From: Undaria pinnatifida
Lineage: Eukaryota > Sar > Phaeophyceae > Laminariales > Alariaceae
Reading direction: 5' to 3'
NCBI GenBank assembly: GCA_012845835.1
Contig: JABAKD010000010.1
Location: 12,558,473-12,622,472 of the forward strand
DNA: 64,000 bases
Both the position numbers and the translations under genes were made by a program. The notes under the pieces are model-generated. The model searched no databases and had not been told where the DNA came from. It saw only the letters and a program-made list of their open reading frames with translations. Of this stretch, positions 54,880 through 64,000 are shown piece by piece (position 1 is the stretch's first letter; every line of letters begins with the position of its first letter).

Positions 54880-55830
54880 CTCCTCATATCGAAATCCGAC
54901 ATAGATGTATAGAGCGTACTCGGCACGGTACTCTACTCCAGCTTTCTGGGTCTTGATGGACTCGAAGATGGGATCGCTTCCCCATACGCCGCCACCCATG
55001 AGTGGAACCTAACTTACGGCATACATGCGTGCCACGGTCGGGATTGACCTCGATCTTCTTGATGGTACTCGATATTGATGCGCAAAAAACAAAGCTGTGC
55101 AAGCAGAAGGCGATGGTCTCTTCCTCGAGTGTGGGGCACTTCGCTTGCTCAAGCGCGGTTGCCGCTTGCTTGCAACTGGGTGCTGTGCGAATGCCGCCTG
55201 CAATGCGCGTGTTTCACACGCGGCCAGGCGTTCAAAGACAATCTCGCCACTGACATGAACAAATGATCCGAGCTGTGCTCCTCTGTAACGAGATGGTTTA
55301 TCTTAGCGTACACGCATAACACAAAACTGCGGATAGCATTTGCATGCTGCCTACACATGACACACAACGCATACCATGTTGCTCCTTCCATCGGCTGGTC
55401 AGGCGGCATATTTCGTCGAAACAACACACCCGAACGCCGCAGGGGAACGTCTTCAGAGCCGTTGGTACCGACACTACATCACGTTCAAGCCTTCGCCTAG
55501 CCTTACGCGCTCCTCGCAATCCCTCCAGCCTTGTCTGATGAGAACCGCCAACGCCATCGAAAACGCTCAAGCACGCCGTCGACGCTAGAGGAGGTAACAA
55601 CGTACCAACCTAAAGGTCCATTTGCGCACAAAATCTGACTTCCTCGCACTCCATTTGAACGACCTTCTTCATCGTGGCCGACTTGATGCTGGTTTCTTGA
55701 TCGTGTTCCTCAAGACGGGACAACTCCACGCTGCTTGGGCTCTCACCAACACACCCCCCGACCCGTCGACGCACTGTACTGACAACGTTCAGAGCCTTCA
55801 CGCATCCCAAATAGTAGCTTTAATTCGCCT
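54880..55830 (-). pseudogene. Possible degraded or intron-split gene, unidentified
   Basis: Minus-strand frames with gene-like composition lie close together. One at 55,610-55,810 ends ..MKKVVQMECEEVRFCAQM. One near 55,000-55,200 reads ATALEQAKCPTLEEETIAF and IKKIEVNPDRGTHVC, followed by a GTAAGT donor-like site. One near 54,895-55,010 reads MGGGVWGSDPIFESIKTQK and AEYALYIYVGFRYEEPSKK. They could be exons, but I recognise no family and cannot link them reliably. Confidence 0.25.
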
Positions 55831-56298
55831 GTCGCCCCCCGATGGCTCCCGCCATCACCACCTAAACGAGCCGCCCCTTACTTGTGTTCCCCGGTATGTT
55901 ACCACCAATGTGACTTACTCGTAGGACTATCCACCTTTCTCCCCCTTAAAACCATCACCTCGCATGATTCAAAACAAAAATACCATCACCTTTTCTCCCT
56001 GCTGGTTTAAGCTGTCTCGTGCCATACACCGTCGGAACACTCCACCTCGACACGACACCTCACTCTGCCCAATTGTCTTCTAACACAACGCCTCACCCTT
56101 CCCATTTGTCTTCAAGCTGCCGTTCTCAACCCACATCTTACGCGACGCCATATGATGATGATGCCGCGTCTACTTTCGCTCCGCCAGACCGCCTTCTCCG
56201 AGCTCCCTGTGAGGCAAACCCATCCAAGCGCCACCTATGAACCTACGCGTTCGCCCATATTCGTCAACGCCACGCGTGTCTGCCTGTTGTCCTCCAGC

Positions 56299-56502
56299 TC
56301 AGCCCCACCGCTGCTGCCCCCCAGGGTTGTACTCTGACGGTGCCGTGCTGTACATCGATTGAGGGGGCTGAGGGGGCTGAGTGCCCACGGGCAGCGGCGG
56401 GTACGCCTGGTGCTGCTGGGGTTGCTGCTGCAACTGCTGCGGCTGCTGCTGCATGTATGGCAGCTGCTGTTGCAGCGGCGGCGGCTGTTGTAGCTGCTGC
56501 TG
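56299..56502 (-). CDS. Candidate last exon, Gln/Pro-rich (same gene as 58,366-60,864)
   Basis: 67 codons of Gln/Pro-rich sequence ending ..SEYNPGGQQRWG and TGA at 56,299-56,301. The exon starts after GTCCAG (AG at 56,503-56,504) preceded by a C/T-rich stretch, in phase 0. Composition (QQQ, PPL, QQP) continues that of the upstream exon. Alternatively the frame could start at a Met at 56,580 as a separate short gene. The plus-strand frame across it is a shadow. Confidence 0.5.
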   Translation of the reverse strand, partial: QQQLQQPPPLQQQLPYMQQQPQQLQQQPQQHQAYPPLPVGTQPPQPPQSMYSTAPSEYNPGGQQRWG

Positions 56503-58365
56503 CTGGACCACGGAAGTTATGTTGGGCATGGCAAACAGAGGGTGTTTCGGGAGATGGAGATCTTCGTCATTTGGAGACATAGACGCGTTACATACTTTGC
56601 TGACCTTCCGAATCCACTTACATATACGTGCATCAATGCGATCCCGTTATTAGACGAGACAAAACTTGGCACGAAGAGTGCACAGAGCACTACGACAATC
56701 CTATCCACCGGCGTCTATACAAAAAAATAAAGCGAAGGAACAGCAGCGAAGAAAACGCAACAGGAAAGTGGTTGCCCCCGTCATGTTTGCTTGCTGTTAC
56801 CTCGCACCAAGTTATTTTACAAGCAATGCGTTATGAAAGTGATTGGTGTTGTTCTCACAAAAACACATCGCCATAACCTCGTCCGTGAAAAGTGCGGCAT
56901 CATATTCACAAGTGGACCAGACGACGGCATCTGGCACACCGGCCTCGTGCTCATCAACCAATGCGCATCACCTGAGCATGGTGCCCGGACACGAGTAACT
57001 GCTACGACGACCAACAGACACAAAGATCCTCCGCAAACGGGGCACGTCGATGGTGTCCGCGCTAAAACGAAACCTGTCCCGAGTTCTGGGTTAACAATAA
57101 AAAACGAGCCAATGTGGTCGCCGCTGGTAACAAATATAACACCAGAACTGCGACCAGCCACAACACAAGAACAACCTGGTTGTACGACCGTTTCACGAAT
57201 AGCGTTCCTGCTGTCGGAACTGAATGAACCCTAAATGGGGAACAAAACAAGGACAAGGTCAGGAAAGGGGCAACGATCGGCTGTCCCATGAAACACGCAT
57301 CGTGCAAAACCCCTACGCTTCAAGGGTATGCTTTTACGTCATTACTGCCCTCGTATCTGCCAAGAACTGTCCGAAAAATTTCGGTTTGTACCAGGCCGAA
57401 TCGACGACGGGCTATTGCATAATACCTAAACATCATAGGTTGGCCCCAACATTGAAAGGGGGAAATAAAAGAACGGTCAACACGGCAAACGCAATGCCTT
57501 AATTAAAATTGGCTTGATTTATCATTGAAGGTACGACTCTGTCCAAAGGTGTAAGGACCGTTGGAGTATTCGTGGTATGAACTCCGGACGGCCCTAGCAC
57601 GTTTTCACAAGAGTGGGCAGTATATCATACCAGGTAGGTCAATATCAGTCCCCAAGGTGCCATCCTCGTTTAGACGCTATTCAAGACCGACGCGTTGTAC
57701 ATTATTTACTCAGCGAGGTACAACGTTGTGCGCCAAATTTGGCGTGAGTGAAAAGACGCGAGGAGGTACGGAATCCAAGCTTTTTCTCGCTACCGCGCAC
57801 GAGAAAAAACTCAATCTACTGTAGCTACTGTGAGTACCATCTACTTTTGAATTTCGAATACGCTTCGTAAAACCCCGACCGAGACTTTTTTACAGCAAGA
57901 TGCTGTACACGGGAGACGAGCCCCCAATGATGTTACGTACACCAACAATGCTTCAACAACGGTTTGCGCGGTTAGGTCTGTTGCGACCAAGGCAAATGGT
58001 TGAGTTAGATGTTGGACTATTAATAGAGTTTCTCTTTCGCCTTGTTAGCACATGAATGGAGTCTGACACAGGCAGCAAGAGGTGTTGCTATGGAACGCAT
58101 TTCACGCCAACATAAAATTGATACTTGAATATTTCCACGCAAAACCAATGAACATATTACTTTGGACACATTACCATGTAAACAGCGCCAGGAACTCTCC
58201 TGGCACGCGGCAAAGCCCACGGGTGGAGCAGAGAGTAACACACACAAGCACGTTGGCAACGTTTAAAAACGGTGAATAAAAGCTCAAGTTAATACCGGGA
58301 TGACCAAAGGCGCGGAAAACGACAAGTATTATGCCATGCGCCAACCCCTATACCCTCACCCTCAC
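56503..58365 (-). other. Candidate intron (1.86 kb)
   Basis: Runs from the donor CAG|GTGAGG at 58,365 to the acceptor at 56,503. It contains a 147-residue plus-strand frame (56,791-57,234) and other short frames, none with a recognisable domain. Confidence 0.4.
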
Positions 58366-60864
58366 CTGCAAGTACTGCTGCTGCTGCTGTGGCTGCACGC
58401 TCGCTATCGTAGTATATTGCTGCGCGCCCGTTGCGCTGGAACTCTGCACAACGGTCTCCAGCGGCGCAGCCGGTGCAGGGGTAGGGACACCGGCCGCCGT
58501 CTTCCCGGCTTCCTGTCCAGTGGCCGCCGGCACTGCTGTATCGTACCGAGAAGAAGATTGCAGATGCTGCTGCTGCTGCACTCCGGGGGCCGGCGGCGCA
58601 GCCACGGGGGCGTACGAAGCTGGCTGGTACGTAGAAGTAGGGTACGCCTGTTGTCCAGCACTACTGGCGCTCGCCGTCTGCGCCGGAATCTGCTGGGCCT
58701 GCTGTTGCTGCCAACTACTCGCAGCTGCACTCGGTCCACTACCACTCGCTGCACTAGGTGAAGTCGCTACTGGCGCAACTGAACCAACCTTGGACGAGTT
58801 CCACGACTGGCTTCCGCCACTGATGTACCCTACTGTGCCGCTCGGTACGGGCGCGGCGGCAGCCGCGGGACGCGTGGACGTTTTATAGTTACCTTGCCCG
58901 TCTATTTCACTGTACGTAACAGACGGGACCGCTGCAATCTTCTCCGAAGGTGACGATATCGCAGCAGGCTGCTGCTGCGGCTGCTGGGAGTACGGGGCAT
59001 ACACGCTACTAGCGTCAAGACTTACTGATGCAGGTTGCGGAGTAACGTGGGGCAGCTGCTGTTGCGCTGCCTGTCCTCCGGGGGTGTACTGATATTGGAA
59101 AGGTTGTGTGAACGACTGTTGCTGCTGTTGCTGCTGCTGCGGTTGCTGCTGCTGCGGTTGCTGCTGCTGCTGCGGTTGCTGCTGCTGCTGCTGCGGTTGC
59201 TGCTGCTGCTGCGGTTGCTGCTGCGGTTGCTGCTGCTGCGGTTGTTGCTGCTGCTGCTGCTGCTGCTGATGCTGTTGCGGTTGCTGCACCTGTTGCTGGT
59301 ATGTCTGCTGCTGCTGCTGAGGTTGCTGTTGAACGGGCGAAGCTACCTTCGCCGGTGGTACCGCCGCCCTCGGCCCCGCAGTTCCTGGCACTGTCGCCGC
59401 CGCCTCTGCCACATTTGGCTGCTGCCGTGTGTCTGGCCGCGGCTTCACACCTCCCGTCGCTTGCTGAGGCTGCTTCCAAGCCATGTGCTGCTGCTGTCCA
59501 CTGGCCTGCTGCGCTCCACTTGTCACCTTAGCCGCCGAGGCTGCAGCACTCGTCGGGGCAGCAACCTTGCTGTGTCCTTCCTTCGCCCTTGCTGAGCCAG
59601 CAGCAGCTGGAGAAGGGCCACCAACGACGGAAGCGCCGGCAGGCGATCCACCCTTAGCAGCGCCCTTGCCACCACCACCACCACCGCCACCGCTACCACC
59701 GCTACCACCGCTACCACCTCTGACGCCAGCTCTGCCTCCATTACTACCTGGCACCGCCCCTGCTCTCGCCCCAAGCACATCCCGATGCGGCGCGGGAGTC
59801 TTCCCGAGCCCGTTGGTACTGAACCCCGCATTGCCCGACCTCCCGGAGACAACAGGCGACGATTGGTTAGGAGCGGAAAGTGACGCCCCCGACCCCGCAG
59901 GGGCAGGGCCAGCAGATGACTGGTATGCCGAGAAGCCGCTCATTGAGGCACCCGGGCGTCCTCCATCGCGAGTGGGGGCGGTCCCCCCCGGCTGGTAGGT
60001 GTGCTGTTCGCTCCGCGTCGCGCCCGGGCGCCCTCCATCTCGAGTGGGGGCGGTTCCCCTCGGCTGGTAGGTGGACTGGTCGCTCCGCGACGGACCCGGC
60101 CGCCCTCCATCGCGAGTGGGGGCGGTGCCCCCCGGCTGGTACGTGGATTGGCCGCTCCGTGACGCGCCCGGCCGCCCTCCATCGTGCGTGGGGGCGCTCC
60201 CCCCCGACTGGTACGATGGTTGCTCGCTGCGCGACCCGCCTGGTCGTCCTCCATCGCGAGTGGGAGCGGTCCCGCCCGGCTGGTAGGAGGGCTGATCACT
60301 CCGAGGAGCGCCCGGCCGCCCTCCGTCGCGAGTGGGGGCGGTCCCCACCGGCTGATAGGTGGGTTTATCGCTCCGCGACGCGCCCGATCGCCCTGCATCC
60401 TGCGTTGGGGCGATCCCCCCCGGATGGTAGACGGCCTGCCCGCTTCGCGACGAGGCCGGCCGCCCCCCAGGCGGGGCCGGCGTGGAGCTTGACTCCTTGT
60501 ACCCGGACAAATCGCTCCTCGGTGCGCCCACCCTCGAGCCTCCGGGGAGAGAGGCGGAGGGAGTTTGGTAGGCGGGTGGGTCGGCCATGGACCCGCTTTG
60601 TGATCGCGGGCCTCCGTGGGCGGGAGTGGAGGACGGTTCGTAGGCCGACAAGTTGGTCCTCGTTGCTCGCCAATCTCTGCTGGAAGGGGCGGGCTTCGGG
60701 CCTCCCGTAGGGCGATCACCGCCACGCCCCGCGCGAGGCGCCGCTCCGTGCTGATGGCTGTCCGTCATGTGCGCGGGTGCTGCGGTGCTGCCGCTGCCGC
60801 CGGGTTGGCTGGAGAGGCGCTCGGCGGTATCATGCTGCTGCTGCTGCTGCTTTGGTGGGCGCTC
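58366..60864 (-). CDS. Large low-complexity exon: 24-residue repeats plus poly-Q
   Basis: 2,499 bp (833 codons) open throughout. It starts after a TTTACAG acceptor with ERPPK-polyQ. Next comes a Ser/Gly/Pro/Arg-rich part with Y-E-P-S and Y-Q-T-P motifs, then about seven 24-residue tandem repeats of the type GGTAPTRDGGRPGASRSDQ..YQP (60,440-59,950). A Gly-rich segment, a poly-Q/QP stretch (59,340-59,110) and a Ser/Ala/Gln-rich C-terminal third follow, ending YLQ before a GTGAGG donor at 58,365. An internal Met at 60,768 could be an alternative start. Without splicing the frame would end VRVRV-stop at 58,348. No globular domain is seen. Such sequences are typically disordered, and regularly spaced Tyr in a Gly/Ser/Gln background suits condensate-type RNA-binding proteins (inference). 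Confidence 0.65.
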
Positions 60865-62251
60865 CTGTAAAGTTTAGGGATTGCGGTTATATCAAAGGGC
60901 CCATTGGCGCGAGAGAGATGTCTTTCCCGCAAACAAAATGTCACATCTGCTTTCACATTTTGGTGTATTACCAGACTGCATATGCTACTGATATCGATGC
61001 TGCCTCTTTATCTGTCTAGCGCCTTTTGTGCTGCGTCCGTCCGTCCGTTCGTCCGTGAGCTCCAGACTGTCTTGACTGCTTGAAGACGTGCCGATCCTAC
61101 ACCAATACGCTTCAACACACTCTGATAATATGAAAACGCGTAAATTTTTCGACATCTCTCGACAGTCCAACGACCAAGCGCGTCGCGGGAATCAATAAAA
61201 ATAGCCCAGCACCACTCGACGGCGAAAAGTTTTTCGGCTGCTGCTGCTGCTGCTGCTGCTGCTGCGAAAGTACTACTGAGGATCTACATTTTGTACTATG
61301 CACTTACTATATATTGAATATACCACCGTACCACGCTTGCGCTGCAGTGTGCAGCAGACGCACGGCACAACATGCTCTGAACCGCCTTCGCGACCAAGTC
61401 GACATTTCGATCACCATGAAATAACTGAAGCCAAACAATTATGATGCCCACTTCTATCGTTGGACCAACCATTTCATACGCATTTACATCGTAGAGGCAA
61501 CCAATTTGATGTGCATTTCTATCGTAGAACCAACAACCATATTATGTGCATTTCTGTCGTAGCCTTGCGCGGTTGCGACAAGAGAGGCACAAGACCCCTG
61601 GAGGAAAACTGCGCGTCTTCATTCTTGGCGGAGTCCTGTGCAACCTGTATTGAAAACCCTCTTCACAGTGTGTCAACTTGACCCGGCAATCCCTTCTCCG
61701 GCCGCCGCTCTACCTTCACTATCAGACACCTCGACGCAAGCTCTGTATAGTCGAGCCGAGTCCTCAAAAATACATTGTAAAACTAATATCTACCAAACTA
61801 AACCATACGCACGTACGCACGCGGGTTCCGCCAGCACAGGCGTTGCAAGGACGACACCTACGCTACATTCTTGGCGCGCGATCCGTTTGTTCATCTGCAC
61901 GAGATCCTGTTGAACCGAGCGGTCAGTATTTTCATCCGCAGGGAAGCTCCAGCGTAGCGTAGACAGCGGACCGACGGGAACGGGCAGCAAAAGTGCCACG
62001 TCTCGCTCTCGAAAGGATCCAGGGACGACCCCCGAACCGAAAAAAGAGCATCAATCTGCCGAGCACAAAAGATACGGTCTTCCCAATAACGTGTGGGCGG
62101 TTGTTCCCGCACATTCCACGACGGGATGCGTTCTGTGACTTTTTTCACGGTAACCCTCCCCCCTCCCACCCCATTTCGGAATCGCTAAGGACAGCATCAA
62201 CACGTAACTTCAGGTACAAAAGCTCCATGTTAATAGCGCGCAATTACTCAC
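60865..62251 (-). other. Candidate intron (1.39 kb) with a CTG repeat
   Basis: From the donor GAG|GTGAGT at 62,251 to the acceptor TTTACAG at 60,865. It contains an uninterrupted CTG run (61,237-61,265). The plus strand also has a ~30-bp TCGTAG-associated repeat (GTGCATTT(C)TATCGTAGA, 61,480-61,560). No other gene is recognised. Confidence 0.4.
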
Positions 62252-62827
62252 CTCCGGAGCATGAAGCAGGGGGATGTCCATCATGTCCAGATCGAGTGCG
62301 GACATATCAGCGCCCCGCCCCCCCCCCCCCCCCCGAGCCGCTGCCGCCGCCGCTGGCATCAAGCACCGCTCCCTTCGGCTCAACCCGTTGGTTACCCATC
62401 GTAGGCGGGTGCCCCTGCCCTTGCCCTTGCCCCTGCCCCTGCCCCCTCCCCTCCCCACCCCTCCCCCGCCCGCCCCCTCTACCGCGGCCGCCGCCTCCCC
62501 GGCCGTCAGGCGGAGCACCGCGGCCGGACCCTCTTTGGCCACGGATTTGCCCCCTCCCGCCACCCCCCCTTCCACCACCACCGCCACCGCCAGGCCCTGA
62601 CATAATGTCATCCCTGCCGCCGGAGGACGTCTGCCCCTGCTCGTCCTGCGGTGGACCCCTTCCGTACTGCCCGGTAGAAGGTGGTACATGTTCAAGAGGC
62701 GAAGATGAAGGAGGAAGAGGACCTCCGCCCCCTGCCCTCCCCTGCAAGTATCCCCCCTGTTTCTGCTGCTGCTGCTGCTGCTGCTGCTGATGCGGTTGCT
62801 GCTGCTGCTGCTGCTGCTGCTGATGCG

Positions 62828-62858
<31 letters not shown>

Positions 62859-63710
62859 ATGCGGTTGCTGCTGATGCGGTTGCTGCTGCTGTAGTTGCTG
62901 CTGCTGCGGAGGCGGTGCACCGTGTTCGCCGCCGCCGCTGCCACCGCTGCGCTCATGGTACAACGCGGGTCTATCGTTACCCCCCTCGAGCCTTGACCCA
63001 CCAGGGGGCCCCGTCGGCCCACCCGGGGGTCCACCCGGCGGCCCAACAGCCCCCGGCGGCCCAACAGCCCCCGGCGGCCCACCAATCCCCGGCGACCCAA
63101 CCGGGGGTCCACCTGGCGGCCCACCCGGGGGTCCACCTGGCGGCCCACCCGCGGGTCCACCTGGGGGCCCACCAGGGACCCCACCAGGTGGCCCACCCAA
63201 CGGCCCACCCGGCGGCCCTCCCAGCCCCCCCGGTGCACCCTGCCCCCCAGGTCCCCCCGGTCCAGCCGGTCCTCCAGCCGGCGGGCCGGGGCGCCCCAGT
63301 CTCCCGAGGGGCGCTCTACCAGGGTCAGAGCCCTGCCGGCGTGTCGGCGGTCCACCGTGCGGCTGCGGTGTACCAGACCCAGGTCCAGGCCCGGCCAAAG
63401 CTCCCGGTGGCCCGAGCGGAGGGCCTACACCGCCACCACCGCCGCCCTTACCGCCGCCTCGTCCCCCTCCACCGTCGTGGTAGCCCGAGTCCCGCCTGGG
63501 CGGAGGGCCATCCTGTACGGGTGGGGGGTAGCTGCCGACACCGCCACTGCCTTGGGGTAGTGCGCGTTCTAGTGGGGGGCGGTCCCCACGCATTGGCCGC
63601 TGGTGCAGCGGGCCCAGGCCCGGGCCCGGGCGGTCTGTCGGCCCGCTGCTGGGCGGGGGAGGGCCTCTCCTCGGGGGACCGTAGCGATCGTCCTGCCGAA
63701 GGTCGCGCTG
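62252..63710 (-). CDS. RGG/GPP/poly-Q exon, partial gene at right edge
   Basis: Starts after an ACAAACCTAG acceptor (AG at 63,711-63,712) with QRDLRQDDRYGPPRRGP. Next come a Gly-rich part, a long collagen-like GGPPGGPPGG tract (63,250-63,000), poly-Q broken by His (62,900-62,760), then a C-terminal RG/RGG-rich segment (GRGRGGGRGRG; 62,560-62,420). It ends with an acidic hydrophobic tail (ADMSALDLDMMDIPLLHAPE) before a perfect GTGAGT donor. The 17-G run (62,318-62,334) breaks the frame. The exon is 3n+1 bases long, exactly one base more than phase 0 to phase 0 requires, so a one-base length error is the simplest cause. RGG boxes usually bind RNA. The exact function is unknown. Confidence 0.6.
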
Positions 63711-64000
63711 CTAGGTTTGTGAGAAGAAGGCGGTCGTTTTTTAAATGGGAGGGGAGGCGTGGGGGGAGGGGGTTGGGCGGGGGTCAGTCAGAGTTCAAAT
63801 CGTGAGGAAGAAAAGGGCAACGACAACATACCGGCATAAACAAGATACCAATTATATATTTTTGCTAACGACGCTCCGAGAGCAGCCTCGCGTTGTTTTG
63901 CTGTCCAAAATACAATAAAAAAACAGATATCGGGTAAAATGATGGCAGGCACAACAGAACCTCCCCAGTCTCGCGACCTGTAGGCCTTTCCGAGCGAGGA
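63711..64000 (-). other. Candidate intron at the window edge
   Basis: Upstream of the exon at 63,710 the minus strand has a pyrimidine-rich tract ending CTTCTTCTCACAAACCTAG, a good 3' splice site. No further exon is recognisable before the end of the window. Confidence 0.4.

Noticed and set aside
58331-63805. Long plus-strand frames opposite the Q/G/P-rich exons (Leu/Ala/Cys-rich)
   Set aside because: They are antisense shadows of CAG/GGC-type repeats. The minus strand has coherent repeats and consistent splice sites.

Overview
This 64 kb window comes from a eukaryotic nuclear genome that is rich in transposable elements. The evidence is TTAGGG-type interstitial telomeric repeats, chromodomain Ty3/gypsy and Ty1/copia LTR retrotransposons, spliceosomal-type introns with GTGAGT/GTGAGG donors and pyrimidine-AG acceptors, and poly-Q/poly-G-rich proteins. 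A multicellular alga or other stramenopile would fit the style, but nothing seen here fixes the species. There are no bacterial-style operons.

Layout. 1-4.5 kb holds G-rich satellites, homopolymer tracts and one copy of a dispersed repeat. 4.5-10.6 kb is an old, rearranged Ty3/gypsy copy ('copy A'): a minus-strand 3' fragment (LTR plus integrase C-terminus) fused head-to-head with a plus-strand middle fragment. 10.9-11.66 kb is a satellite of ~100 bp units alternating as ~199 bp dimers. 12,180-24,210 is a complete, very young insertion of the same family ('copy B'): two 268-bp LTRs that read as identical, a CCAC target-site duplication, a tRNA-Ser-like primer binding site, 20 copies of an 84-bp minisatellite, gag remnants with a CCHC knuckle, four 230-bp repeats, a NADAR (YbiA-like) domain, an RNase H tail without a reverse transcriptase, and an open integrase reading frame with HHCC, DD35E, GPY, chromodomain and a Tudor/PWWP-like C-terminus. 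24-30 kb holds dispersed repeats and duplications. 30.3-35.2 kb is a truncated Ty1/copia element whose integrase is interrupted by a zigzag of alternating inverted copies. 36-40 kb is a large inverted-repeat element with tRNA-Ser-like tails. 41.9-42.4 kb has two long palindromes with pol III-like boxes. 43.3-44.9 kb is a striking CCATGG array that reverses orientation near its middle. 45-55 kb is repeat-rich with tRNA-like pseudo-sequences, and I recognise no clear gene there.

The right end, 56.3-63.7 kb on the minus strand, is the best candidate for a host gene. Three long, low-complexity exons (RGG/GPP/poly-Q, then 24-residue repeats plus poly-Q, then a Q-rich tail) have splice boundaries that all fall in phase 0. 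They may form one large gene running off the right edge. Its function is not recognisable.

The most interesting biology is copy B. A recently inserted LTR element carries a NADAR-family domain, lacks its own RT, and keeps an integrase with two candidate chromatin-reading modules. This suggests a non-autonomous element mobilised in trans.
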